From Platanthera guangdongensis (Eukaryota > Streptophyta > Magnoliopsida > Asparagales > Orchidaceae), in the NCBI GenBank assembly GCA_039583875.1, contig CM077150.1, forward strand, positions 179,866,375 through 179,930,374: a stretch of 64,000 bases of DNA, in the 5' to 3' direction. Every line of letters starts with the position of its first letter. The first letter of the stretch is position 1. Below the pieces are notes generated by a model. The model was not told where the DNA came from, did no database searches, and worked only from the letters and a program-made list of their open reading frames with translations. The translations under genes and the position numbers were made by a program. Shown here one piece after another: positions 53,220-64,000 of this stretch.

Positions 53220-54255
53220 TGTGGACTCCTCACCCATCCAGCTAGTGAGAGCATAGATGAGGAGATCCTCACGGGGTTGGAACCTTCTCTCCGCCGAGGC
53301 ACATTCGACTCATCCAGCTGGTGGGAGCCTGGGTGAGGAAATCCTCTCGGGATAAGAGCTTACTACTGAGGCACATTCGAGCCATCCATCTTGTGGGATC
53401 CTGGATGAGGAGATCCTCTCGTGGTTGGAACCTTCTCTCCACCAAGGCACATTCGACTCATCCAGCTAGTGGGAGCCTGGGTGAGGAGATCCTCTCATGG
53501 GTTGGTTCCCTCTCGCCACCGAGGCACATTCGACCCATCCAGCTTGTGGGAGTCTGGATGAGGAGACCTTCTCGGGACAAGAGCTTACTACCGAGGCACA
53601 TTCGACCCATCCAGCTAATGGAGCTTGGATAAGGAGATCCTCTCGGGGTTCGAACCTTCTCTCCACCGAGGCACATTCGACTCATCCAGCTAGTGGGAGC
53701 CTGGTTGAGGAGATCCTCCCGGGGGTTGGTTCCCTCTCACCACCGAGGCACATTCGACCCATCCAGCTAGTGGGATCATGGATGAGGAGATTCTCTCGGG
53801 ACAAGTGCTTACTACCGAGCCACATTCGACCCATCCAGCTAGTGGGAGACTGGATAAGGAGATCCTCTCGGGGTCCGAACCTTCTCTCTACCGAGGCACA
53901 TTCGACTCATCCAACAAGTGGGAGCCTGGATGAGGATATCCTCTCGGGAGTGGAACCTACTCTCCACCGACGCACATTCGACTCATCCAGCTAGTGGGAT
54001 CCTGGGTGACGAGATCCTCTCGGGGGTTGGTTTCCTCTCGCCACTAAGGCACATTCAACCCATCCAGGTAGTGGGGGCCTGCATGAGAAGATCCTCTTGT
54101 GACAAGATCTTAGTACCGAGGCGCAATCGACCCATCTAGCTAGTGGGAGCCTGAATGAGGAGATCCTCTCGGGGTTGAAACCTTCTCGACATTGAGGCAC
54201 ATTCGATCCATCCAACTAGTGGGAGCCTGGATGAGGAGATCCTCTCGGGGTGGGG
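53220..54255. repeat. 75-bp tandem array with trimer higher-order order
   Basis: Fourteen copies are anchored on 'catccagctagtggg' near 53232, 53311, 53381, 53456, 53533, 53606, 53681, 53757, 53830, 53905, 53979, 54057, 54130 and 54207. Each has the conserved half 'gcctggatgaggagatcctc' and 'gaggcacattcgac'. The variable quarter falls into three types: X 'ttggaaccttctctcc', Y 'ttggttccctctcgcc', Z 'acaagagcttactacc'. Confidence 0.92.
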
Positions 54256-54404
54256 ATAAATATGTCATTCGAACCATACTAAATTCAACATCCTCAAATG
54301 GGGAAAATTTTAAGATACATGACCTCCTGACTCTTCCGGTCAGGGGTAGACTCATTACAAAAATGATATGAAAGGGAAAAAGTCCTCACCAAAGCAAGGC
54401 TTCT
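54256..54404. other. Short spacer after Tat-3 coding region
   Basis: This is 149 bp between the tandem array and the end of the readable Tat-3 sequence. Nothing is recognised. Confidence 0.4.
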
Positions 54405-56598
54405 TCAATCTACTTGTGCATGATGACCGTCATTCACCTCCTTCTCCTCTGATACCTCTATCATTCTCAAGCTCTCCATGATCTTCTCCATCTCTTCTGT
54501 CCTATCTAGCCGAGAGATGGTGTTTACGGCCGTGACGTAACACTGCCTTGTTATCCCGGGTTCTCCTTTGACCCTGACTTGGATCCCTCTAGTGTTAAAC
54601 TTGAGGCATTGGTGGAAAGACGATGGAACACAACGGAAGGCGCTAATGTGGGGTCTTCCGAAGATGGCATTGTAACTGCTCGGAGCGTCAACAATTACAA
54701 ACCAGCAGTTCATTGAGGTCCACCCCCCCCCCCCCAACTTTACCTGGAGTCCGACTCCACCTTCTACTTCCTTCCTTTACCCTGAAAATCCGAACAGGGG
54801 ACCGTCCGAGGCCAACACCCTCCTTGGTTCCACCTTCATCCCGTCAAACGCCTTCTTGAAAATGACGTTGACGGAGCTCCCGTTGTCAACCAAGATCCGG
54901 GAGATGGTGTATTAATGCTCATTCGATGACTGCATGGATGACCAGCACATCGCAAAATGTATCCTCATGATCCGGCATGTCCTTCATTGAGAAGGTGATC
55001 CTCTCCTCTGTGGGTGGGGTCTGGGATATCAAAGCGACGCTCCGACGGTACATGACATGGAGGCTTGCCTTCCGAGTGGCCTCAATCCCCACTCCATCGT
55101 GGATCACTCCTATACCTCCTCGAGTTCCTACGTCGACCCGGCCCTCACATACGTCACCTTCCCCCTCTCTGGGTAGAACTTCTTCAATCTGCACTAGCGA
55201 CTGCTGCTGGGCTGGGGCTCTCGCCTCTCGCACTTCCAGCAATTCGTGGCAGTTAGTTGTGGCATAACCCTCTACCTGGTGGAAGTCAGAGTATGGTAAC
55301 ACTCTTCCTTCCTTTCTTCGACGGGTTGGGTGATTTCTCCCGTTACCTCTTCCCCTTCTTCCTATCTCCATGGCTTGTTGTGGTGGGGGTAGGAGCTGCC
55401 TAGGGGCTTGTCTCTAGAAGTTGAACCTCCCTTGGCCTCCATGGAAGTTCCCCCCACTCTCGACGGGACCTCTTCTATGACCCTGAATGGGCCCTCCCTG
55501 TTGTCTCTAACTGGATCCTGACCTTCCTGAGGTCCCTGGAACCCCTAAGCTCTCTGCTCTTCTCTCCTTCTTCCTTCCTGATGCCTCGAGCCACCTTGCT
55601 CCTTCGACTCTGCCTCTATTAACCTCGCCAACTTCTTGACGAATGTCCGGCTGGCCGCCTCAGTCGTTATCTCCTCTGCCGCCCTTTCCATCAACTCTTC
55701 GAAGGATTGGGGGGCCTTTCGGGCCCGACTTATCTTGAAGAACCGTTCACGCAACCCTATCGTAAAGGCCATCTGGAGGGCATACCCTGGCATCGCCTGG
55801 ATGTCCAGGATCTCTTCTTGGAACCTATCCACATATTGGGCAAACGACTCCTCTGCCCTCTAACTTATCAGGAAGATGGACTCGATACTATTCTTCCTCT
55901 TTTTTGAAGTGGAGAAGCAAATCTGAAAGCTCCGGCTCAAGTCTTCGAACCCGTAGATCGATCTCACTGGGAGTTGATGAGACTAATCCCTTGCCTTATC
56001 TTTCAACGTGATCGCGAAGAGGCGACACTTGAATGCATTCATCATCGGCCTGATAGAGACCGCGTCTTTGAACCACAGCAGGTGTTGTACGGGGTCATCC
56101 TTCCCAGTATAGTAAGTCATGAAAGGTTCTCTGAACCCCTCGGGAACGGGAGCTGAGTCAATCAGCTCGCTGAAGGGTGACCCCCTACTAGGTGGTCTCG
56201 CGGGCTCCACTCGCATGACCTGCTCGCCTGGGAAGCTACCACTCACCTGGCTGGGGAATAACACCCAGACGGTAAGGTCTCGCTCAACACCCCCCCCCCT
56301 TTCCCATCCTTTCCTCCCCGGGCCATCTTCCTGGTGCACTTTCTTTACCCCCCCCCCCCCCCGGGTCATCTCGCCTAGACCCCTGGAAGCTGGTTCGCCG
56401 AGACCCCTGGAGGCTGTCTCGCCGAGACCCTTGGGAACTTAATACTGGGGGTGGGAGTTGAGCAGTCACCCCGAGGGGCAATACATCACAGCATCTCCAT
56501 GATGCCTTAGATGGATGTCATGAACTCTTCCCTCCCTACATAGGGTGTTGGGTTGGGGCACTGGTCAGGTCTTCACCACCTCCATTATCTCCCGCCAT
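54405..56598 (-). pseudogene. Tat-3 gag-protease, broken
   Basis: The start at 56598 (MAGDNGGGED) mirrors Tat-2. Capsid: EGFREPFMTYYTGKDDPVQHLLWF, FKCRLFAITLKDKARD (55983-56170) and the later FQEEILDIQAMPGYALQMAFTIG (55545-55832). The linker and knuckle region is at 54919-55371 (SDFHQVEGYATTNCHE, with the first Cys replaced by Ser). The protease has an intact ILVDNGSSVNV near 54870-54900 and YNAIFGRPHIS at 54640-54690. Frame breaks fall at C-runs (54723-54734, 56287-56296, 56348-56361) and elsewhere. Pol is missing: the sequence ends at 54405 after HHAQVD and is followed by the spacer and tandem array. Confidence 0.82.
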
Positions 56599-56667
56599 GG
56601 AACCTACTTAAGAACTTCTGTATGAGCCGCAGTCCACGCTCACCGCACCAAAATGTTGGAACTGAGA
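56599..56667 (-). mobile_element. Tat-3 leader and stub of its 5' LTR
   Basis: The leader with ttttggtgcggtgagc on the minus strand is followed by the last 14 bp of the LTR (56654-56667). Element E is inserted there; the last five bases, tgaga (56663-56667), are the expected left target duplication. Confidence 0.7.
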
Positions 56668-58622
56668 TGTAACGCCCCGAAAATCGTAATCGAGCTGGTC
56701 GCGTCCTAAGAAATTTTTGGTGCCTGTATAGGGGTGCACGGCCTAGGACACGGGCGTGTCCAAGGTCGTGTCATTCTCTGTGTTGGCTGGCTATGTCCAG
56801 AAAAGGACATGGCAGGAAACACGGCTTTGAGCAGTTGTGACACGGGCGTGTCAGGGGTGACACTGGCGTGTTCATACCCGTGTCCCCACCCATGTTCACC
56901 AAGGGTCATGATGGTTGGTGTGGTAGTTACTGGTAATACGCCCCTAGTCACGGGCATGTCGTAAACCGACACGTGTGTGTCAGGTTGAGACACGGGCGTG
57001 TCTTGACGATCGTGTCTGGATCGAGGCAAATGGCCTGGGACACGGTTGTGTGCAGGGCTGTGTTCGGCTCAAGTTTGAGGATTTTTGGGAAGATCTGAGC
57101 CATTCGTTTTCTTTAATTAAGATCAGACGGCTCAAATGTGTTCCTGCTTTGTTAAGGCCGGAAATTGAGGTTTAATTCCTCATTTTCTCTTTAACATTCT
57201 CCTCCTAATGAGTTATAGAGTGGAGAGAGCAAGGAGGGAGGTAGAGGAGGTTTCCGGCCGCCGGAGGAGCATCGGAGCACCAATTCGAGAACCGAGACCG
57301 GATCTGCGGCGGAAATTCCATTACAAAGCCTTCTATCCGTATAGATTTCCATGGAGCAAAAGCGTACTACAAGGGTAACGATTCTCTACTTGAGCATGTG
57401 AAGCTCTCTTTCTTTTGCATAAGGAAACCTGCTCCCGCGAGTGTGCGGTATTCCTTGGGGTTGACGGGAATAGTCCTCCTTGTGTTGCATATAGAGTCCA
57501 GAATCGAAGTACGGACATATGCATTGTGTGTGAAGGCTACTCGGACGTGTTGGTCTGGATCGGTGATGTTGCATTTTGTATGGTTTGCAAGAGAAGACTC
57601 TGTGCATTGTGTTTTCGGGTTTCTACACGGTAGATTGCAGCAGGGATCCTTGGGGATTAACACCAAGACGCACCCAGAAAACGGAGCGGAAACGTAGTTC
57701 TGCTAACTTGGTGGCCAGGGAGTCGGCCTTGTACATAACAGGGTTATGTGATGTTTGGAATTGATGCCGGATCTGAGAGAAGCTTGGCTCTTACGTACGT
57801 CTTAAGGTGACTACGTGGTGTGAGCAACGGGCAAGTGGAATCGGACCTGGGCTATGTGGTTCGGTGCGAGAGACCCAAAGAGGGACTGGACGTTGGCATA
57901 GTCTGGAGCCTTAGACGTTGGTCAGAAAGGAAAACAATTCTCACGATGTTGCCATCCCGGGGATGGTGGTGAAGCCATGGAATTGACCGGATTCACCGAT
58001 AATGTGCACTGAGTGCACGGTGTGTTTGGTCGTGCGAGCCGACACTGTGGCGAAGTATGTTTGTACTTTATTGTTTAGTCGGGCTAATGAAATGCAGGGA
58101 AGGAGCACCGCCGTCCCGAGTAAGGGGCGCGGTCATTATAATTTGGTCGGCTTTGGCTGACCGTTACTTTGTTTACCACCGTGCGGTGGAATGTTGCTTG
58201 CAGGTGCTGCGGAGCCAAGTACCAAATAGCGGGTAGAAGCCCATGTTGTCGAGCTGGCCCTCGAAGGCCAAAGCGAAATGTTGTTTTTATTTTTGACATG
58301 TGTGGCCGGCCTACGAGCCGATATATGTAAATCATTAATTTGTTAAGTAAACTCTTGTAAGGCCATAAGGACAAGTACTTTCAGTGTATTTGTTATTTCA
58401 TTCATGTGGTAGTTTGTGTACATTCATGATAGTTGATTATTCAATTATGGGTTCTTTCCAACAGTTTAAAAGCTTCCGCTAGAATGCTCTGTGTTAGTTC
58501 GAGTAGATATAGTTTGATTTTTTTGATATTCTTATATAACCTTTCCGACTGTCCGTGGTATATGGCGTAGGGTTCCAGCTGGACCTTCTATTATATGTCA
58601 TATGATGGATGGGGGTGTTACA
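56668..58622 (+). mobile_element. 5' LTR of element E
   Basis: It runs TGTAACG...TGTTACA, 1955 bp. U3 dyad GACACGGGCGTGTC is at 56747-56760, with several more up to about 57000. The twin hairpins are at 58145-58162 (GGTCGGCTTTGGCTGACC) and 58176-58189 (CCACCGTGCGGTGG). Confidence 0.92.
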
Positions 58623-58625
58623 ATT

Positions 58626-58637
58626 TGGTATCAGAGT
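58626..58637 (+). promoter_or_regulatory. Primer-binding site of element E
   Basis: TGGTATCAGAGT matches 11 of 12 positions of the initiator-Met tRNA complement. Confidence 0.88.
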
Positions 58638-58659
58638 TCTGGTTTCAGTCAACTTAAAT

Positions 58660-58677
58660 GAATTCATGGATGAATTC
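58660..58677 (+). promoter_or_regulatory. Post-primer-site hairpin, element E
   Basis: GAATTCATGGATGAATTC has 8-bp perfect arms. Relative to C and D (GAATTCGTGGGCGAATTC) the seventh stem position changed G to A and its partner C to T. Confidence 0.6.
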
Positions 58678-58849
58678 TTTTAAGGGGTGGTGAGCACGTG
58701 TGTGTGCGTCATCGTTATAACATATAAAAGAATCCACAAATTTTCACTTAGGAATGAAAAATACACTTGTTTTGAGGAATCTGAGTGTTCCAATGATTGA
58801 TTTTCGCAATCTGTTTGTCATCTAATCAAGGGTCTTTGTTATTATAGGC

Positions 58850-59972
58850 AGCTAGGAGTGGTGCTGGGCAATCAGAACGTCCACAATTGGCAGAAAGTAG
58901 TGCACCATGGGACGTGCCTACAACACCTCCTTCAGCAGAAACCATCAGATTGGTGGCTGAAGCAGTCTTTGCTATGATAAATTCCCAACCTGTAGGGCAA
59001 GAGCACCACGCACCACCTGTTAATGAGCAAGAACCGATTAGGGTGGCAGAGCCGAGAGTGGTATAACGTGTGGCAGTTGATCATGTAACACCAAGGAAAG
59101 CTATGGAGAAGCAGCTCAAGCATGTAATGAGCTTTAATCCTCCGAGGTTCGACGGGATTGGAACGCTAACTCAAGCTGAGGATTGGCTCTCTACGATAAA
59201 GAGAGTCTTGGCGGCCACATAAACTATAGAGTGGCAGAAGACCACCATAGCGACCTTTCTTTTGGCTGGTGAGGCGAGGCTATGGTGGGACGAGTTGGAG
59301 GTTCATCTCTTAGTGGGAAGGCAACTTGCAGATGTGCCTATGGAGGAATTCTCAAGGTTGTTCTTGGCCATATTTCTACCCTCTGCTCAGAAGCTTGACA
59401 TGGAGAATCAGTACCTTGGTTTAACTTAGGGAAGCAGAAGCGTGGATGAGTATCTCCACGAGTTCACGCGGTTGGGTCGTTATGCTGGTGCTATGTTTAC
59501 TGAAGAGGAGCGGAAGAACAACCGATTTTGTGAGGGTCTACATGGCTATCTACAGCTACTCCTTGTTGGGCCTAAGGTGCAGGGCTTCCTATCCTTGGTC
59601 AATTCGGCCCGGTCATTGGAAAAGGTCGTGAAGAAAGTGCAAGAGAAGAAGGATATGGGGGAAAAGAAGTCAGAGTTCAAAGTGCCAAATTCAAAGTCTG
59701 GTTTCCGCAGATGGAACAAAAACCGAAGACTTCGAGCTCAGCCCCTTCGCCTACTGCGACAGGGACAACCAAAAGTCGAGTCCCAAGAGCTTCCTACAAC
59801 TGTGGAAAGACGGGGCATTTTGTTCGTGAATGTTGGAGCGGATGTGCAAAGTCCGAGAGGAATCCTGGAGCATCTTATGAAGAGAATGGGAAGGCGGTGG
59901 AGTCAAACGCGTCCCACCATGCTCCAGCCCAGCCTAGAGTTTATAACCTTGGTTTGCAAGAGGCCATAAAAT
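58850..59972 (+). pseudogene. Gag of Tekay element E, several stops
   Basis: It starts near 58850 in the frame reading AARSGAGQSERPQ, parallel to C gag. Capsid blocks are MSFNPPRFDGIGTLTQAEDWL, WQKTTIATFLLAGEARLWWDE, MEEFSRLFLAIFLPSA and YLHEFTRLGRYAG (59442 on). The knuckle reads SYNCGKTGHFVREC, the first zinc-binding cysteine replaced by serine. Stops lie near 59065, 59219 and 59427, and a frame change near 59710 precedes the knuckle. Confidence 0.85.
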
Positions 59973-59980
59973 AAGCTGTC

Positions 59981-61557
59981 GTGGTGACAGGCTTCGTGTT
60001 GATTTTTGATTGTCCGGCGAGAGCCCTGTTTAATACGGGAGCTTCGCATTCCTTCTTGTCCAAACGATTTGTATCGTGCATCGGAGTCCCTTCCTCGATG
60101 GCAAAAGACAAGTTGGATGTGTTGTTACCCAATGGGTGCTCAATGCGCGCGGATAGAGTCTGTGTGGCTAAGATTCGGATTTGGAACCAGGAGTTTGATT
60201 TGCAAGCGTCGGTACTGCCGTTAGCGGAGTTCGACGTAATCTTTGGTATGGACTGGCTCTCTTAGCAGGGAGCATGCATTGATTGCAACCGAAAGGATGT
60301 TAAGTTGGGACTGAATACTGATCGGGAGACTACATTTGCGGGTATGAAGGGGTCGGGTAAGGTTTTGATGTCGGCCCTTCAGGTGATTAAGGCAGATCGG
60401 TCTGGGGCAGAGCTGTTTGTCACATTAGTCCAGGCTTCAACGCCTAAGCCGAGTCTGGGCAGTATTCCAGTTATGTCCGAGTATCCTGATGTGTTTCCAG
60501 ATGATCTCCCTGGAGCCCCTCCTCAGCGGGAGATTTATTTTACTATTGAGCTGGTGCCGGGTGCCAAACCGGTGTCACGCTCTCCGTATCGGATAGCGCC
60601 AAGAGAGATGACGGAGTTGAAGGTGCAACTGCAAGAGTTGTTGGAGCAAGGGTATGTGCGTCCAAGTTCGTCGTCTTGGAGCGCACCAATCTTTTTCGTT
60701 AAGAAGGATGGGAGCTTGTGACTCTGTATTGACTATTGGGAGTTGAACAAGCTTACGGAAAAGTATAAGTATCCGATCCCAAGGATTGACGATCTATTTG
60801 ATCAGTTAGTTGGGTCAACAGTATATTCGAAGTTAGATCTGAAATCCGGCTACTACCAATTGAGGATAAGGGAAAGAGACATCCCAAAGATAGCGTTCAG
60901 CACGCGGTTTGGGCATTACGAGTTCACGGTCATGCCATTTGGGTTGACCAATGCGCCATCTGTGTTTATGGATCTGATGAACAGGACGTTCAGAGAGTAC
61001 CCGGACCGTTACGTGATAAAATTTATCGACGATATCTTGGTGTACTCGTAGTGTGAGGAGGATCACTACAAGCATCTACATATGGTGTTGGAGACGTTGA
61101 GAAGAAATCAGTTGTTTGTTAAGTTCTCCAAGTGTGGGTTCTGTTTATCCTTGGTAGTGTTCCTTGGTCATGTGATTAGTGGAGAAGGGATAATGTTGGA
61201 TCTGGCGAAGATAGTGGCAATACGGGAGTGGCCTGTATTGACTTCAGTGGCGGAAGTCCGGAGCTTTCTGGGGTTGCCGGCTACTACAAGCGCTTCATAG
61301 AGAACTTCTCGCGGATAGCGCTACCACTCACGACGTTGACAAGGAAGGATCAAAAGTTTGTGTGGTCGCTGGAGTGCGAGCAGGCTTTTGAGGAAATGAA
61401 GAGGCGGTTGACTACGGCGCCAATTTTATGTTCGCCGAGTGGGACTGAAGGGTTTGAAATCTATAGTGATGCTTCGGGCAGCGGTTTGGGTTGTGTTCTG
61501 CTACAACATGGGAGTGTGATATCCTATGGTTCACGAGCGGAATTATCCGGTCCATGA
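59981..61557 (+). pseudogene. Protease, RT and start of RNase H, element E
   Basis: The protease site reads LFNTGASHSF: the catalytic aspartate codon GAT has become AAT (Asn). RT shows [14 protein letters not shown] and FVKKDGSL, then a stop (60718-60720). It continues [25 protein letters not shown], catalytic FIDDILVYS, and a stop near 61049. A one-base loss near 61275 shifts the frame, after which [31 protein letters not shown] and ISYGSR are read. The frame then ends early because of the same 17-nt deletion seen in D. Confidence 0.88.
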
Positions 61558-63354
61558 CTTAGAGTTAGCGACCATGATATTTGCTCTAAAGCTGTGGAGG
61601 AACTATCTGTACAGTGTGAAGGTCGATATCTACACCGATCATAAGAGCCTGAAGTACATGTTAGATCAGAAGGACCTGAACATGAGGCAGCAGAGGTAGA
61701 TGGAGTTCCTGTGGGACTACACCTTTGAGATACATTATGTGCCTGGAAAAGGAAATGCAGTGGCGGATGCATTGAGTCACAGGACTCCTGCACAAGCCAG
61801 CTGGTTGTTGGTACATGATGAGAGTTTGGTCCGTGATTTGGAGGCATTGGAGATATCCTGCGTCGATAAGCAGACTAGTGTCGAGGCCAAATTGTATTGG
61901 ACAGAGGTGCAATATGACCTAGCTGATAGAGTTCGGAGGGCTTTGGTTCAGGATAGCAACATGAAGAGAATCTTGGATGAATCTTTGGATGAGTCAAATT
62001 CCCAATTTGTTGTTGTGGATGCACTACTATGGAGGGACAGTCGCCTATGCGTTCCTAGTGTGGATAGTCTTTGGGAGGAGTTGATATACGAGGCTCATCA
62101 TACCAAGTACTCAATCCACCCGGGGAGCACGAAGATGTATAAGGACATGAAGAACTTGTTTTGGTCGTCAGGATTAAAGAATGATGTAGCACTTTATGTG
62201 GCCAAGTGCCAAACTTGTGCCTTGGTGATGGCGGAGTGCCAGAAGCCCGAAGGTTTCTTGAAATCCTTACCTATCCCGGAGTGGAAGTTTGATAACATTT
62301 CTATGGATTTTGTGCATTGTTTGCCAAAGTGGCAGAACGGAAACGACGCCATCTGGGCGGTCGTAGATAGATTGACAAAGGTGTCGCATTTCATCCCGAA
62401 CAGGAAGGAAGATCCGGTGGAAACGTTAGCCAAACTCTATGTAGATAATATTGTACGATTGCATGGTGTGCCCCGCGGTATTGTTAGTGACCGAGATGGA
62501 CGCTTCACGTTGAAGGACTGGAGGCTGGTGCATAGTCTGTTGGGAACTAAGCTGAGTTTCAGCATAGCCTTTCATCCACAGACAGATGGTCAGACCGAGA
62601 GGGTCAACAGGACGATGGAGGACATGCTTCGCATGTGCGTCTTGGATTTCAGGAAGCAATGGGAAGATCACTTGTACATGGTGGAGTTTTCAAATAACAA
62701 CAGCTATCAAGCGAGTATTGGAATGGCGCCTTTAGAGGCCTTGTGTGGAAGAAAGTGTCGCACGTCGTTGTCTTGGTTGGAGACAGCGAGTCGAAGTTAT
62801 ACAAACGTCAAGCGGTAGAAGACGCCACTTCAAAGATACGTACAATTCAGGAATGGTTGAAGATCGCTCGGGGCAGGCAGGTAAAATACTATAAAGCCAA
62901 GCATATGAATGTGGAGTTTGGTGTTGGCGACTGGGTGTATTTGAAAATCAAGCCGTTCAATGGTGTCTCGTGGGTTCGACGGTTTAAAAAGCTGAGTCCG
63001 AGATACCTTGGACCGTTTGAAATCCTGGAGTAGGTTGGCGAAGCAGCGTATCAATTGAAGCTGTCCGTAGAGTTGAGTGGGCTACATGATGTGTTCCACG
63101 TATCGGTGTTGTGGATGGCAGTGCAAGAGCCTTCGCAGTTCGTTGCGGTAGAACAAGTGCCGGTTTATTACGGGTTGACAGCAAAGGTCAAGCCAGTACG
63201 CATTGAAGACTTTGAAGTCAAACGACACCGCAATAAGGAAATCCGAATGGTTAAAGTCCGATGGGATAACTGCGCACGGGAGGAGTTTTCTTGGGAGCGA
63301 GAGCAAATTATGTTGGAAGAATACCCCGAGTTATTCCCCTCGGGTAATATTTAA
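61558..63354 (+). pseudogene. RNase H end, integrase and chromodomain, element E
   Basis: RNase [14 protein letters not shown], then a stop near 61697, and VADALSHR. The integrase frame 61700-62818 includes [37 protein letters not shown] and [10 protein letters not shown], so the zinc and D-D-E residues remain. A frame change near 62780 leads to 62743-63033 and a stop at about 63031. The chromodomain at 63180-63354 ([16 protein letters not shown]...YPELF) is open to its natural end. Confidence 0.9.
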
Positions 63355-63373
63355 ATTTTGTGTGTCTTTTCAT

Positions 63374-63390
63374 AATTTCGGGACGAAATT
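63374..63390 (+). promoter_or_regulatory. Pre-polypurine hairpin, element E
   Basis: AATTTCGGGACGAAATT is identical to that of D. Confidence 0.55.
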
Positions 63391-63391
63391 C

Positions 63392-63405
63392 TTTAAGGGG
63401 GAGAT
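63392..63405 (+). promoter_or_regulatory. Polypurine tract of element E
   Basis: TTTAAGGGGGAGAT lies one base before the 3' LTR. Confidence 0.8.
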
Positions 63406-63406
63406 T

Positions 63407-64000
63407 TGTAACGCCCTGAAAATCATAATCGAGTTGGTCGCGTCCTAAGAAATTTTTGGTGTCTATATAGGGGTACACGGCCTAGGACACGGGCGTGTCC
63501 AAGGCCGTGTTGTTCTCTGTGTTAGCCGTTGTGTCCAGAAAAGGACATGGCAGGAAACACGACTTTGAGCGGTTGTGACACGGGCGTGTTCATGCCCGTG
63601 TCCCCACCCGTGTTCACCAAGGTTCGTGATGGTTGGCGTGGCAGTTACTGGTAACACGCCCCTAGGTCATGGGAGTGTCGGAAACCGACACGGGCGTGTC
63701 AGGTTGAGACACGGGCATGTCTTGACCCGTGTCCTCTTCTGTGCTCGACGATCGTGTCTGGATCGAGGCACATAGCCTGGGACACGACCGTGTGCAAGGC
63801 CGTGTTCGGCCCAGGTTTGAGTATTTTTGGGCAGATCTGAGTCATTTGTTTTCTTTAATTAAGATCTGATGGCCCAGATGTGTTCCTGCTTTGTTAAGGC
63901 CGGGAATTGAGGTTTAATTCCTTATTTTCTCTTTAACATTCTCTTCCTAAGGAGTTAAAGAGAGGAGAGAGCAAGGAGGAAGGAAGAGGAGGTTTCCGGC
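63407..64000 (+). mobile_element. 3' LTR of element E, cut by window end
   Basis: It matches 56668 onward (TGTAACGCCCTGAAAATCATAATCGAG), with substitutions and small indels in the dyad region. Confidence 0.92.

Larger units (their letters stand above)
56668..64000 (+). mobile_element. Tekay element E, runs off the window
   Basis: The 5' LTR (56668-58622), primer site, gag, pol, polypurine tract and the first 594 bp of the 3' LTR (from 63407) are present in order. It belongs to the same family as D by LTR and pol similarity but is more decayed. Confidence 0.93.

Noticed and set aside
52844..53302. 152-codon minus-strand ORF
   Set aside because: It crosses the palindromic repeats and spacer, has no recognisable domain, and overlaps an equally open plus-strand frame.
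53220..54255. CRISPR-like array of repeats and spacers
   Set aside because: Monomers are about 75 bp with variable parts falling into three related types, not unique spacers. The context is a plant genome with no cas genes.

Overview
The window reads as plant nuclear DNA, gene-poor and built almost entirely of nested LTR retrotransposons. The evidence is Ty3/gypsy Tekay/Del chromoviruses with a C-terminal chromodomain, Ty3/gypsy Tat-lineage elements (one with the extra RNase H typical of Retand/Tat), a Ty1/copia Sirevirus-like element, initiator-Met tRNA primer sites, and LTRs of 0.6-3.3 kb. I found no convincing host gene, tRNA, rRNA or CRISPR. The species cannot be named from this sequence; a large angiosperm genome fits best.

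Layout. 1-1360: LTR of a Tat-family element (+) carrying 66-bp and 18-bp tandem repeats. 1617-4998: Tat-like element G (-), with a broken gag and a 1.9-kb LTR. 4999-6659 and 35271-36348: two halves of a Tat element (Tat-1, -), split by everything between them. 6660-35270: Tekay element B (-), whose 5' LTR is itself interrupted by Tekay C (14721-23742, +) and Tekay D (26354-34952, +). 36349-38149: Sirevirus-like gag (+). 38150-44955: a second Sirevirus-like element H (-), with LTR, RT/RNase H, integrase and gag remains. About 45105-47560: LTR, primer site, gag and protease start of a Ty3 element J (+). 47560-52354: Tat-2 (-), with long gag-protease, RT, RNase H, start of a second RNase H, and LTR. 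52355-54400: unassigned DNA with palindromic repeats, a TATA box and a 75-bp tandem array. 54405-56667: Tat-3 gag-protease (-). 56668-64000: Tekay E (+), running off the window.

Insertion order follows from the interruptions and target duplications. Tat-1 landed in the Sirevirus-like gag. B landed in Tat-1 gag (5-bp duplication ctacc/ctgcc). C (ttcct/gtcct) and D (cacac/cacac) landed in B's 5' LTR. G landed in Tat-1, and E landed in Tat-3. By a by-eye count D's two 1971-bp LTRs differ at 7 positions, so D is the youngest dated insertion, yet its gag, protease and pol frame are broken.

The most interesting signals are these. D is a young but coding-dead copy. D and E share an identical 17-nt pol deletion. 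Small hairpins sit just after the primer site and just before the polypurine tract in the Tekay elements, with paired (compensatory) base changes. A GACACG-NN-CGTGTC dyad is arrayed in the U3 of the Tekay LTRs. A different long palindrome is arrayed in the Sirevirus LTR.
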